DNA of 61,708 nucleotides, taken from Candidatus Cacconaster equi (GTDB taxonomy: Bacteria > Bacteroidota > Bacteroidia > Bacteroidales > UBA932). The translations under genes were made by a program, and so were the position numbers. The stretch spans positions 1 to 61,708 of the forward strand of contig JAGHSK010000003.1 in assembly GCA_018065895.1 (NCBI GenBank). The letters are read 5' to 3'. Positions within the stretch are counted from its first letter, which is position 1. Each line of letters begins with the position of its first letter. A model generated the notes under the pieces. The model saw nothing but the letters and a program-made list of their open reading frames with translations. It searched no databases and was not told the DNA's origin. Shown here piece after piece: positions 9,482-19,400 of the stretch.

Positions 9482-12400
9482 CTATTCCTTATATTCGTGG
9501 TCGATTGTAGATACTCCGAGAGTCATCTCCTCGAGAACATCAAGAAGGACTTTTACCGTTTCCAGAGCCGTGAATATGGTTACGTTGTTTTCTACTGCCG
9601 TACGGCGGATTTCATATCCGTCAAGGTGTGTCGAGCGCTGGTTCACGTCAATCGTGTTGATGACATAACTTACGTGCCCCTTGCGCAAGGCTGTGCATAT
9701 GTCGTCGCTGCCTTCACTCAACTTCTTGAGCCAGCGTGTTCTGATACCACGGCTTTTGAGAAATTCAGCGGTTCCTTTTGTCGCTTCTATATTGAATCCC
9801 AGGTCGTAGAAACGCTTTACCAGAGGCAGCGCCTCCTCCTTGTCCTTGTCAGCCAGCGTTACCAGAATCGTTCCGTAGTTTACCACCGACATTCCTGATG
9901 CCCTTAAGGATTTGTATAGGGCCCTGTTGAGTGATATGTCGTATCCTATGGCTTCTCCGGTTGATTTCATCTCAGGTGACAGGTATGTGTCTATTCCCTT
10001 TATCTTGTTGAAAGAGAATGCAGGAGTTTTTACGTAATAGCGTTTTCTCTCCGGAAGATAGGTCTGGGTAAAACCTTGCTCACGGAGCGAGTGTCCGAGC
10101 ATTACCATAGTGGCGATTTTCGCCATTGGAATTCCCGTTGATTTGGACAGGAAAGGAACTGTTCTCGATGACCGCGGATTGACTTCGATCACATATACCT
10201 CGTCATTCTTGTCAACGATATATTGGATGTTGAACAAGCCGACTATTCCAATCTCCCTGCCGAGCCGGACAGTGTAGTCGATTATTTTCTGTTTGACACT
10301 CTGACTTAAAGAGAATGACGGATACACGCTTATGGAGTCTCCGGAGTGGATGCCTGTCTTTTCAACGTGTTCCATAATGCCTGGAATAAGAACGTTCTCC
10401 CCGTCGCATATCGCATCGACTTCAGTTTCACGCCCCATAATGTATTTGTCCACGAGAACCGGTGAGTTTTCGTTTATTTCCACGGCATTGTGCAGATAGT
10501 GGCGCAAAGTGTCCTCATTTCCTACAATCATCATTGCGCGTCCACCGAGTACGAAACTTGGACGGACAAGAACCGGATATCCGATCTCCTCAGCTGCCTT
10601 GACGCCCTCTTCAACATCGGTCACAGCCTTGGCTTTCGGTTGAGGAATTCCTGTCCTGCGCATGATTGCTTCAAACAGTTTCCGGTCTTCCGCATTGTCA
10701 ATGGCCTCTATCTGTGTTCCGATGATTGGAACTCCAAAATCGGCAAGAGGTCCTGCCAGATTGATGGCCGTCTGGCCTCCCAGGGTGACAATCACGCCAT
10801 CAGGCTTCTCAAAATCAATTACGTTCATCACGTCCTCGACTGTCAGAGGCTCAAAGTACAGTTTGTCTGATATGGTGTAGTCGGTGGATACGGTCTCAGG
10901 GTTGTTGTTGATGATGATTGCTTCATATCCCGCTTCACGTATCGCCCAAATGGCGTGAACGGTGGAGTAGTCGAATTCCACGCCCTGACCGATTCTGATA
11001 GGACCGGCTCCGAGAACTATTATCTTTTTGCGGTTGCTTGAGACACTTTCGTTTTCCTGCTCGTAGGTTGAGTAGAAATACGGCACGTAGGTGTCAAATT
11101 CGGCTGCACAGCTGTCAATGAACTTGTAAACTGGAGTAATGCCCGCTTTCTTGCGGAAATTGAAGACGTCCTTGAAGCTCATACCCCAAAGCTGTCCGAT
11201 GAATTTGTCGCTGAATCCAAGCCTCTTGGCCTGACGAAGCAATACTTTGTCCTTCGGAGAGGCTTTCAGAAGATTCTCCATCCTGACTATATTCACAATC
11301 TTTTCCAGGAACAGCATATCTATCTTTGTCCTGTCGTAGATGTGCCGGATATCAATGCCGTTGCGGATGAGCTGAGTGATTGCCAGCAGGTGGTCATCAG
11401 GGAAATTGATGATGTACTTGAGCAACTCTTCATCGCTCATGGTTTCGAATTTCTTCTTGTACAGATGGGATACTCCGATTTCAAGCGACCTGATTGCCTT
11501 GAGCAGACTCTCCTCCACGGTACGTCCGATACTCATCACCTCTCCGGTGGCTTTCATCTGAGTTCCGAGTTCGTTGATTGCCTCACTGAATTTGTCGAAC
11601 GGGAAACGTGCCACCTTTGTTACCACGTAATCGATTGAAGGCTCGCAGCATGCAGGCGCTCCGGCTATCATGATCTCGTCAAGAGTCAGTCCTGCGGCTA
11701 TCTTTGCCGTAACCCTCGCGATAGGGAAACCGCTGGCTTTGGAGGCAAGTGCTGAAGAACGGGACACGCGCGGGTTGACTTCGATGATATAGTAGTTGAA
11801 GGAGAGAGGATCAAGGGCGAACTGTACGTTGCATCCGCCTTCAATCTCAAGAGCACGGATGAGTTTAAGCGCACTGGTTCTGAGCATCTCATACTCCTTG
11901 TCAGCAAGAGTCTGGACCGGAGCAACTACAATCGAATCTCCGGTATGAATGCCGACAGGGTCAACGTTTTCCATTGAACAGATCGTGATCGCAGTGTCCT
12001 TGCTGTCGCGCATCACTTCGAATTCAATCTCTTTGAAGCCTTTTACACTCTTCTCTACAAGAACCTGATGTACAGGGGAAAGTGCGAGGGCATTGCGCAT
12101 CATCTCACGCAGTTCCTCTTCATTTTCCGCAAATCCTCCGCCTGTTCCCCCAAGAGTGAATGCCGGACGCAGAACCACAGGATATCCTATATTTTCCGCG
12201 ATCTTTACGGCTTCCTCAATGGAATAGCATATTTCAGAAGGGATTACAGGCTCTCCGAGACTGATGCAAAGCTCTTTGAAAAGTTCACGGTCTTCGGCTT
12301 TCTCGATGCTTTCGAAGGATGTTCCGAGAATTTCCACATTACATTCGTCAAGTACCCCTTTCTTGGCAAGCTTCACTGCCAGATTCAATCCGGTCTGTCC

Positions 12401-12673
12401 ACCGAGACCCGGAACGAGTGCGTCGGGCCGCTCGTATCGTATTATTTTGGCGACGTATTCCAAGTCAAGCGGCTCCATATATACCTTGTCGGCAATATGT
12501 GTATCGGTCATTATGGTGGCCGGGTTGGAGTTCACCAGAACAACTTCATATCCCTCTTCCTTGATGGCCAGACAAGCTTGTGTTCCCGCGTAATCGAATT
12601 CGGCAGCCTGACCTATGATGATAGGGCCGGAACCGATTACCATTACTTTCTTTATATCTTTCCTTCTTGGCAT
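9482..12673 (-). CDS. carB: carbamoyl-phosphate synthase large (synthetase) subunit
   Basis: Makes carbamoyl phosphate from bicarbonate, ammonia and two ATP. The 1063-residue product has two homologous ATP-grasp halves (IGQAAEFDYAGTQA and IGQGVEFDYSTVHA each open one half) and a C-terminal MGS-like allosteric domain (IEATKGTAEFLKSRGI, LKKLSEG, YVINT). The Thr, Lys and Asn positions that bind UMP or IMP in E. coli CarB look conserved. Length is near the 1073 residues of E. coli CarB, with no sign of damage. It begins 2 bp after carA. Because the partner CarA looks glutaminase-dead, this subunit may receive free ammonia rather than glutamine-derived ammonia. Confidence 0.97.
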   Translation of the reverse strand: MPRRKDIKKVMVIGSGPIIIGQAAEFDYAGTQACLAIKEEGYEVVLVNSNPATIMTDTHIADKVYMEPLDLEYVAKIIRYERPDALVPGLGGQTGLNLAVKLAKKGVLDECNVEILGTSFESIEKAEDRELFKELCISLGEPVIPSEICYSIEEAVKIAENIGYPVVLRPAFTLGGTGGGFAENEEELREMMRNALALSPVHQVLVEKSVKGFKEIEFEVMRDSKDTAITICSMENVDPVGIHTGDSIVVAPVQTLADKEYEMLRTSALKLIRALEIEGGCNVQFALDPLSFNYYIIEVNPRVSRSSALASKASGFPIARVTAKIAAGLTLDEIMIAGAPACCEPSIDYVVTKVARFPFDKFSEAINELGTQMKATGEVMSIGRTVEESLLKAIRSLEIGVSHLYKKKFETMSDEELLKYIINFPDDHLLAITQLIRNGIDIRHIYDRTKIDMLFLEKIVNIVRMENLLKASPKDKVLLRQAKRLGFSDKFIGQLWGMSFKDVFNFRKKAGITPVYKFIDSCAAEFDTYVPYFYSTYEQENESVSSNRKKIIVLGAGPIRIGQGVEFDYSTVHAIWAIREAGYEAIIINNNPETVSTDYTISDKLYFEPLTVEDVMNVIDFEKPDGVIVTLGGQTAINLAGPLADFGVPIIGTQIEAIDNAEDRKLFEAIMRRTGIPQPKAKAVTDVEEGVKAAEEIGYPVLVRPSFVLGGRAMMIVGNEDTLRHYLHNAVEINENSPVLVDKYIMGRETEVDAICDGENVLIPGIMEHVEKTGIHSGDSISVYPSFSLSQSVKQKIIDYTVRLGREIGIVGLFNIQYIVDKNDEVYVIEVNPRSSRTVPFLSKSTGIPMAKIATMVMLGHSLREQGFTQTYLPERKRYYVKTPAFSFNKIKGIDTYLSPEMKSTGEAIGYDISLNRALYKSLRASGMSVVNYGTILVTLADKDKEEALPLVKRFYDLGFNIEATKGTAEFLKSRGIRTRWLKKLSEGSDDICTALRKGHVSYVINTIDVNQRSTHLDGYEIRRTAVENNVTIFTALETVKVLLDVLEEMTLGVSTIDHEYKE

Positions 12674-12675
12674 AA

Positions 12676-13761
12676 CTATTTCTCCTGTCCGTTAGTTTTC
12701 ATCCATTCAACAAATGTATCGAAGAAGAGTTTCTCCTGAGGGCCTGGAGCTCCTTCCGGATAAAATTGGGTCGACAAGACCATATCGCGCCTGCATGCAA
12801 TGCCTTCGACGCTGCGGTCAACCACGTCCTCGCAAATCACCTTGACTGCAGAATCCTTGATGGCGGATGCATCCACAGTGAAGTTGTGGTTATGCTCTAC
12901 CGTGATGATTCTGCCGTCCTTGACCATCTTTACCGGTCTTCCACCGTGGTGGCCGGCTTTGAGCTTGCTGATCAGAGCGCCGTATGAAAGGGCTATTATC
13001 TGGTGGCCGAGAGCAATTCCCGCTACCGGGATCTTTCCCTTGAGTCCATTGACCAGCTCTATCAGCTCAGGAAGTTCGCGCGGGTCGCCCGGTCCGCTGG
13101 AGATGAGAACTCCGTCCGGTCTGAACTGCATAACCTCTTCCATGGATGTGCTGAAAGGAACGACTGTCACGTTGCACCCCATCTTGTTCAGAATGTCAAC
13201 AAGACTGAGTTTGAGGCCGCAATCAATGACTACCACATCAAATTTGTGGCGTTGGGTACGCTTGAACCATCTCTTTTTGCAACTTACTTTTTCAACAGGT
13301 CTTTTTTCGGCCTTGCTCTTCTTTATCAGTTCAAGAGCCTTCTCCTTCGGCATCTCCGCATCTACGATTGCAGCCTTCATGCAGCCTTTGTCGCGGATGA
13401 TCCTGGTGAGCATTCTGGTGTCTATCTCACTTATCGCCGGTATGCCGTGTTCGGCCAGCTCTTCGGAGAGAGTCTTCGTGAATCGGAAATTCGAAGGGGT
13501 TTCGCAGCATTCACGCACTACCATACCTGCCAACGCCGGAGTTCTGTTCTCGAAATCTTCATCGGTGATGCCGTATTGTCCCATAGGAGGATATGTCATC
13601 ACCACAATCTGACCGGCATAAGCCGAATCGGAGAGAATCTCCTGATAGCCTACCATGGAGGTGTTGAAGACAATCTCACCTGCGGAACTGCCTTCCGCAC
13701 CGAAGCCGATGCCCTGGAACACCTCTCCGTTTTCCAGCACAAGTTGTTTAGCTTTTTTCAT
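12676..13761 (-). CDS. carA: carbamoyl-phosphate synthase small subunit with inactivated glutaminase site
   Basis: CarA normally hydrolyses glutamine and channels ammonia to CarB. The 361-residue product is a full-length CarA: N-terminal small-subunit domain (FNTSMVGYQEILSDSAY) and C-terminal class I glutaminase fold (SSGPGDP, GHHGG, CarA-like ending). The usual nucleophile motif GICLGHQ reads GIALGHQ, so Ala250 replaces the cysteine (codon GCT at 13014-13012). The usual HPEASPGP reads YPEGAPGP, so Tyr334 replaces the catalytic His (codon TAT at 12762-12760); Glu336 remains. NHGF reads NHNF, altering a glutamine-pocket glycine. Frame and length are intact, so this is not a pseudogene. It probably serves as a structural partner for an ammonia-dependent synthase. 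Overlaps pyrC by 14 bp. Confidence 0.93.
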   Translation of the reverse strand: MKKAKQLVLENGEVFQGIGFGAEGSSAGEIVFNTSMVGYQEILSDSAYAGQIVVMTYPPMGQYGITDEDFENRTPALAGMVVRECCETPSNFRFTKTLSEELAEHGIPAISEIDTRMLTRIIRDKGCMKAAIVDAEMPKEKALELIKKSKAEKRPVEKVSCKKRWFKRTQRHKFDVVVIDCGLKLSLVDILNKMGCNVTVVPFSTSMEEVMQFRPDGVLISSGPGDPRELPELIELVNGLKGKIPVAGIALGHQIIALSYGALISKLKAGHHGGRPVKMVKDGRIITVEHNHNFTVDASAIKDSAVKVICEDVVDRSVEGIACRRDMVLSTQFYPEGAPGPQEKLFFDTFVEWMKTNGQEK

Positions 13762-15019
13762 ATATGATGTTTCCTTTATATATCGTGGTTATGCATCCGC
13801 CATAAACTTTCCATCCTGCGAAAGGGGTGGAATGTCCCTTTGAAACGAATTTTTCCGGATTGACGGTGAATCCGCCTTCAAGATCGAAAATGGCGATGTC
13901 GGCGCTTTCCCCCTCCGAAAGAGAGCCTCCCGTCGAGAATCTCCTGCGTGGGTTGAAGCACATCAGTTCAATGAGTTTTTCCAAAGATATGATTCCTTTC
14001 TTCACGAGATTTGTGTATAGCACCGGAAATGCGGTTTCCAACCCCGTGATACCCATTGCGCTCTTTTCCAGACCTCTCGATTTTTCTTCCTCAGAGTGAG
14101 GGGCATGGTCCGTAGCGATCATATCTATCGTGCCGTCTTGCAGACCTTTCAGGAGCGCTTCCTTGTCTTCACGGTCTCTTAGCGGGGGGTTCATCTTGAA
14201 ACGTCCGTCTTCCTGAAGATCATCCTGACACAGGGTGAGGTAGTGCGGTCCCGTTTCGCAGGTGACGTCAACGCCTCTCCGCTTGGCCTGGCGTATCAGT
14301 TCCACGCTCTCTTTCGTGCTGATATGGCATACGTGATAGCGGCATCCTGTTTCAGCGGCCAGAAGCAGATCGCGTTCAATCTGTTTCCATTCGCTTTCGG
14401 AACAGATCCCACGATGACCGTGGGCTGCGGCATAGCTTCCTTCGTGAATGTATCCTCCGTGGAGAAGCGAGTTGTCTTCGCAGTGTGCGGCAAGAATAGC
14501 ACCGTATTGCGCTGTCAGGCGCATCGCCGTTTTCATCACTTCGTCATTCTGGACACCGCTTCCGTCATCTGAAAAGCCGGCGCACATCCCTAACATCCCT
14601 TTTACGTCCACCGGTTCAAGCCCTTTGCGCCCTACGGTGATGGAGGCATATGGCCTTACGTCGATGCACGCATCAGCTTGAATGATATCCAGTTCCTTCC
14701 TCAAATTCTCAATGCTGTCGGGAACAGGGTTGAGGTTGGGCATGGGACATACGCAGGTATATCCTCCGTGTGCGGCGGCGAGAGAGCCGGTTCGGATGGT
14801 CTCCTTGTAGGAGTAGCCGGGTTCGCGGAAGTGAACGTGGACGTCGGTGAGTCCATAAGACACGAGTTTGCCGGAAGCATCGATCGTTCTGGCTCCTTCC
14901 GGAGCTTCCATGCCTCTGCCAATCCTTGCAATGATTCCGTTTTCAATGAGAATATCGCCTTCGGATATTCCTTCAGTCCTTGCAAGCTTTCCGTTCCGTA
15001 TGAGAATTTTGTTCCCCAT
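13748..15019 (-). CDS. pyrC: dihydroorotase
   Basis: Cyclises carbamoyl aspartate to dihydroorotate. The 423-residue amidohydrolase has the metal motif DVHVHFREPG, HCEDNSL, HICHISTKES-like segments (CHISTKESVEL) and ATDHAPHSEEE, as expected for the long dihydroorotase type. The ATG at 15019 (MGNKILIRNG) is chosen because it sits 5 nt after the U-tract of the leader terminator; an upstream in-frame ATG at 15043 would lie inside that terminator. First structural gene of the pyr operon. Confidence 0.94.
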   Translation of the reverse strand: MGNKILIRNGKLARTEGISEGDILIENGIIARIGRGMEAPEGARTIDASGKLVSYGLTDVHVHFREPGYSYKETIRTGSLAAAHGGYTCVCPMPNLNPVPDSIENLRKELDIIQADACIDVRPYASITVGRKGLEPVDVKGMLGMCAGFSDDGSGVQNDEVMKTAMRLTAQYGAILAAHCEDNSLLHGGYIHEGSYAAAHGHRGICSESEWKQIERDLLLAAETGCRYHVCHISTKESVELIRQAKRRGVDVTCETGPHYLTLCQDDLQEDGRFKMNPPLRDREDKEALLKGLQDGTIDMIATDHAPHSEEEKSRGLEKSAMGITGLETAFPVLYTNLVKKGIISLEKLIELMCFNPRRRFSTGGSLSEGESADIAIFDLEGGFTVNPEKFVSKGHSTPFAGWKVYGGCITTIYKGNIIYEKS

Positions 15020-15023
15020 ATAC

Positions 15024-15052
15024 AAAAAAAATGACGGCTTCAAATGCCGTCA
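15024..15052 (-). terminator. intrinsic terminator (attenuator) just before pyrC
   Basis: On the - strand TGACGGC and GCCGTCA form a perfect 7 bp GC-rich stem around a 7-nt loop (ATTTGAA), followed at once by eight T residues at 15031-15024. The T-run ends 4 nt before the pyrC ATG. An intrinsic terminator here can only act on transcripts entering the pyr operon, so it is a premature terminator rather than the end of another gene. Its 5' arm contains the stop codon of the leader ORF. Confidence 0.85.
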
Positions 15053-15133
15053 ATCAATGAACAATAATGGAATGAAACTCCCGAAAGCATTTGCAGCAGT
15101 GCTGCCTGAACATAAACGGATGATTCTTTCCAT
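15050..15133 (-). CDS. 27-codon pyr operon leader peptide (pyrL-like)
   Basis: A 27-residue ORF runs from ATG at 15133 to TGA at 15050. It begins MERIIRL and ends PLLFID. It starts 14 nt after the -7 promoter box. Its TGA is the first three bases of the terminator stem, so a ribosome stopping there would cover the 5' arm and prevent hairpin formation. The last 28 nt before and including the stop contain 15 U residues, suiting UTP-dependent pausing of RNA polymerase. An upstream GCAGC/GCTGC hairpin could be a pause site. No amino acid is strongly over-represented, which argues against amino-acid attenuation. Confidence 0.65.
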   Translation of the reverse strand: MERIIRLCSGSTAANAFGSFIPLLFID

Positions 15134-15147
15134 TGCTGTAATTTTGG

Positions 15148-15155
15148 CAAAGGTA
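15148..15155 (-). promoter_or_regulatory. -7 promoter box of the pyr operon
   Basis: TACCTTTG on the - strand matches TAnnTTTG exactly. It places transcription start only a few nt before the leader ATG and about 120 nt before pyrC. No good TTTG element is visible 19-21 bp upstream. It lies back to back with the purine operon promoter. Confidence 0.6.
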
Positions 15156-15270
15156 CTACTTTTCGTTCATATTATGTAATATGTGACAAGAATTTGCAAC
15201 ATAAAGTTATTCACATCCAAATGTTGAAAATTACCACACGCATTTTCCCCGTTATTTGTCGCCGATGATG

Positions 15271-15278
15271 TATTTTTG
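15271..15278 (+). promoter_or_regulatory. -7 promoter box of the purine operon
   Basis: TATTTTTG matches TAnnTTTG and lies 29 bp before the first purine gene. The 115 bp between this box and the pyr promoter is AT-rich, and I see no long palindrome suggesting a repressor site. A TTTG is present but only 12 bp upstream, which is not the usual spacing. Confidence 0.5.
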
Positions 15279-15307
15279 CGGATAATTCTTTTTAAAATTT
15301 TGTCTCC

Positions 15308-15988
15308 ATGAAACTCGTTTACACAGGTAAAACAAAAAATGTCTATGCCCTTGAAAACGGCAATTTTTTACTCAAATTCAAGGATGACTGCACCGGCAAG
15401 GACGGTGTCTTCGATCCCGGTGAGAATTCTGTGGGCTTGACCATTGACGGAGTAGGTGACGTGAACTTGAGAATGTCGGTTTATTTCTTTGAAAAAATAA
15501 ATGCGGCAGGCATCCGCACCCATTATGTGAAGGCGAATCTTGGTGACACCACAATGGAAGTTCTGCCTGCCAGGGTTTTCGGCAAGGGGCTTGAGGTCAT
15601 CTGCCGTCACAAGGCAGTCGGCAGTTTTTATCGCAGATACAGCGATTATGTGGAAGAGGGTGCTGACCTTCCTGAATATGTGGAAACCACTTTCAAGAAT
15701 GATGAGAAGGGTGATCCTCTGGTAACCAAAGATGCCCTTGTCATTCTGGGCGTGATGAGCGACAGGCAGTACGAGGATATCAAAATCATGACACAGAAGA
15801 TCACGCGTATCGTAGCAGATGATCTCAAGGCCAAAGGACTCGTGCTTTATGATATCAAATTCGAATTCGGATACGACAAGGATGGAAACGTCATGTTGAT
15901 TGATGAGATTGCTTCAGGCAATATGCGCGTCTACAAGGATGGAAAATATATCGATCCGATGACTCTTTCCAAACTATTTTTCGCGTAG
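15308..15988 (+). CDS. divergent SAICAR synthetase paralogue (PurC-like)
   Basis: Homologue of phosphoribosylaminoimidazole-succinocarboxamide synthase, which joins aspartate to CAIR using ATP. The 226-residue product has the N-terminal GKTKNVYAL, the first family signature in altered form ([13 protein letters not shown]) and a perfect second signature (LYDIKFEFG). The segment usually read as DEISPDxSRxWD is [14 protein letters not shown], so the SPD portion is lost. A second, more conventional purC lies 4.2 kb downstream in the same operon. This copy may be a second active enzyme with altered substrate handling or a regulatory homologue. It is first in the operon, 6 bp before purE. Confidence 0.8.
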   Translation: MKLVYTGKTKNVYALENGNFLLKFKDDCTGKDGVFDPGENSVGLTIDGVGDVNLRMSVYFFEKINAAGIRTHYVKANLGDTTMEVLPARVFGKGLEVICRHKAVGSFYRRYSDYVEEGADLPEYVETTFKNDEKGDPLVTKDALVILGVMSDRQYEDIKIMTQKITRIVADDLKAKGLVLYDIKFEFGYDKDGNVMLIDEIASGNMRVYKDGKYIDPMTLSKLFFA

Positions 15989-15994
15989 TCCGGT

Positions 15995-16462
15995 ATGAAA
16001 GCAGGAATAGTGATGGGGTCCACAAGTGACCTCGAGGTAATGTCCGCTGCATTCAAGGTCTTCGATGAATTCGGTGTAGAATATGAAAAGAGAGTGATTA
16101 GTGCGCACAGGGCTCCGAAATTGCTCTTTGAATGGGCATCCGGAGCCAAGGACCGCGGAATCGACGTTATCATTGCCGGTGCGGGAGGAGCCGCTCATCT
16201 TCCCGGTGTGACTGCAGCGATGACCATTGTCCCTGTCATAGGTGTTCCGATCCTTGGAAAATGTTTCGGAGGGCTGGACTCTCTTCTTTCAATGGTCCAG
16301 ATGCCTTCCGGCATTCCGGTGGCGACCGTGGCCGTGAATGGGGCGAAAAATGCAGCGTTGCTCGCAATATCCATCATGGCGCTCAGCGACAAGAGACTCT
16401 CGGAAAAACTGCTCGAATTCAGGAAAAAGCAGACCGAAGCGATAGAAAATACACAAATCTGA
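15995..16462 (+). CDS. purE: N5-carboxyaminoimidazole ribonucleotide mutase
   Basis: Converts N5-CAIR to CAIR. The 155-residue product has [13 protein letters not shown], the active-site SAHRAP and [13 protein letters not shown], then a class I-type VPVIGVP segment. Class I enzymes normally need PurK to make N5-CAIR; no purK is present in this window. Co-transcribed with its neighbours (6 bp before, 4 bp after). Confidence 0.95.
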   Translation: MKAGIVMGSTSDLEVMSAAFKVFDEFGVEYEKRVISAHRAPKLLFEWASGAKDRGIDVIIAGAGGAAHLPGVTAAMTIVPVIGVPILGKCFGGLDSLLSMVQMPSGIPVATVAVNGAKNAALLAISIMALSDKRLSEKLLEFRKKQTEAIENTQI

Positions 16463-16466
16463 CACT

Positions 16467-19400
16467 ATGGAAAGCATCCGCATTTTTGTAGAAAAGTATT
16501 CGGGATTTCAGGTAGAGGCGCAGAGCCTCCTCTCCGAACTGAACGAAAACCTTTCTCTGGGGCTTCGTTCCCTGAGGCTTCTGAATGTATATGACTTGTG
16601 CGGCTTCAGCAGGGAACTGCTGGAAAAGTGCAAATATTCTGTATTCGGAGAGGTTGTAACCGACAACGTGACTGAAGAGTTTCCTCTTGAAGGCAGAAAA
16701 TATCTTGCAATAGAATACATTCCGGGGCAATTTGACCAGAGAGCATCTTCGGCAGTGGATTGTGTACATCTGATAGACCCTTCTGCAGACGTGAAAATAA
16801 AAAGTTCACGGCTACTGGTCTTCGACGATGATATTACTGAAGCCGATCTGGCCTCTGTAAGGCATTATTGCATAAATGCAGTCGAGTCCCGTGAGAAGGA
16901 TCTCTCCAAATTGGAATTCAATACCAGGGCGGATGTACGTCCGTTGGAGGATTTTTCCGGTTTTACGGAGATGTCGGAAGCCGATTTCCAGCCGTTCTGC
17001 CTGAAATGGGGGTTGGCAATGAACGTCGATGACCTGCGTGAAGTTGTCAATTATTTCAGGAATGAGCATCGCAATCCTACTGAGACGGAACTGCGCATTC
17101 TTGACACCTACTGGAGCGATCACTGCCGTCATACCACCTTTACGACGGAACTGACAGAGATAAAGATAGACGAATCATTCATAAAGGATGAAATAGAATC
17201 GTCCCTTGGAATGCTGCATGATATGCGGGACGAGCTCGGCAGGGAAGGGAAGAGCCTCTGTCTTATGGAACTTGCCACAATCGGTGGAAGGTACCTCAGG
17301 AAGAAGGGCCTTCTCGATGATATGGAACAAAGCGAGGAGAACAATGCCTGCAGCATATTCATTGACGTGGATGTAAACGGGCAGAAGGAGAAGTGGCTGC
17401 TTCAGTTCAAGAATGAGACACATAACCATCCTACGGAAATTGAACCGTTCGGAGGTGCTGCCACTTGTCTTGGCGGAGCCATCCGTGATCCGCTTTCAGG
17501 CAGGGCATACGTATATCAGGCAATGCGCGTTACCGGTGCAGGGAATATATACAAGCCTGTTTCTGAGACAATTCAGGGAAAACTTCCTCAAAAGGTCATC
17601 AGCCGCAAGGCGGCTGCCGGCTATTCGAGTTACGGCAATCAGATAGGCCTTGCCACCACCCATGTACGTGAAATATACCATGAAGGCTATACGGCCAAGC
17701 GCATGGAGGTGGGTGCAGTCGTAGGTGCTGTCAAAGCTTCCAACGTCAGGCGTGAAAGGCCCGCTGCCGGAGACGTAATACTTCTTCTTGGCGGAAGGAC
17801 AGGCAGGGACGGTATAGGCGGGGCGACCGGTTCGTCGAAAGAACATACTGAAAGCTCCCTTGAAACGTGCGGGAGTGAGGTACAGAAAGGCAATGCCCCT
17901 GAAGAGCGCAAACTGCAGCATCTCTTCCGCCGTCCGGAGGTTACGCGTTTGATAAAGAAGTCAAACGATTTCGGTGCAGGTGGAGTGAGTGTTGCCATAG
18001 GCGAACTTGCGGATGGTCTGGACATATATCTTGAAAGGGTACCGGTGAAGTACAGCGGATTGAATTCGATGGAACTCGCCATAAGCGAGTCGCAGGAGAG
18101 AATGGCCGTTGTGATAGAGTCGCGCGACAGGACTCTGTTCGAGTCGTATTGTGCAAGCGAGAATATCGAGGTTACCTATGTGGCAGACGTTACCGACAGC
18201 GGCAGGATGAGAATTTTCCACAACGGGGAGACGGTCGCTGACCTCTCACGGGAATTCATTGACAGCGCCGGGGCAAAGCATTACACCAGGGCTGCTGTCC
18301 TTCCAGTTGAGGATCGGGACATTTTCCGCCAGGAGGTGAAGGGCGGCACCATCGAAGAAAAGATGTGCAATATGCTCTCTTCCGACAATGTCACTTCACA
18401 GAGAGGTCTTATTGAGATGTTCGATTCGACTATCGGACGTTCCACGGTGCTTATGCCTTTCGGTGGAAAATACCAGAAGACGGAAACGCAGGTGTCGGTG
18501 CAGAAACTTCCCGTTGACGGATATACCGACACGGCGAGCATGATGGCTTTCGGCTTCAACCCGTATCTGACGCTCTGGAGCCCGTATCACGGTGCGGCAT
18601 ACTCCATGATCGAGGCATGTACCAAGATTGTGGCGGCAGGAGGAGAATGGTCGACTATGCGTTTCTCCTGCCAGGAATATTTTGAAAGGATGACCCATGA
18701 CCCGCACAGCTGGGGCAAACCGCTGGCAGCGCTTCTCGGCTCTCTGAAGATGCAGGCCGAACTTGGATTGCCGTCAATTGGAGGAAAGGATTCCATGAGC
18801 GGAACTTTTGAGAACCTTAACGTTCCACCTACGTTGATAGCATTCGGCATAACTCCGGTAAATGCATCTGTGGTCATTTCACCTGAATTCAAGAAACCGG
18901 GCAACAGGATATATCTCGTAAGACACACTCCTCTGCAGAACAGAATGCCTGACGTTGCCCAGCTCAAACGCAACTGGGACTTTGTGCACAGCCGCATTTC
19001 AGAGGGAGAGATAGTGTCGGCATATTCCATCGGGTTCGGAGGCATCGCCGAGGCTCTTGCCAAATGCTCATTCGGCAATGCTCTCGGCTTTGACGTCAAT
19101 CTTGGGGATGATTTCCTGTTTGATTACAAGTATGGTTCGATACTCGTTGAGGCCAAGTGCGAACTTGATTATGAGAATGCCGCTTTGCTGGGTGAGGTGA
19201 CATCTGCGGAGAAAGGTACAAGCCGGATAAATGGTGAAGAAATTCACAATGAAAAGATGCTTGAAGCCTGCTGTGGCAGGTTCTCAAGAATTTACCCTGC
19301 AACAGCTGAAGCGTCACACAAAGACATGCTGTCTTGCGGAACGGAGTCTGTTGGACACGCACATCCAGTCCGCTATAAGGGTGAACCTGTAGAGAGCCCT

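Noticed and set aside
15017-15179. Amino-acid attenuation or a PyrR-binding leader as explanation of the pre-pyrC terminator
   Set aside because: The leader ORF has no run of one amino-acid codon, and no pyrR gene is present in the window. A UTP/translation-coupled attenuator fits the U-rich end and the stop position better.
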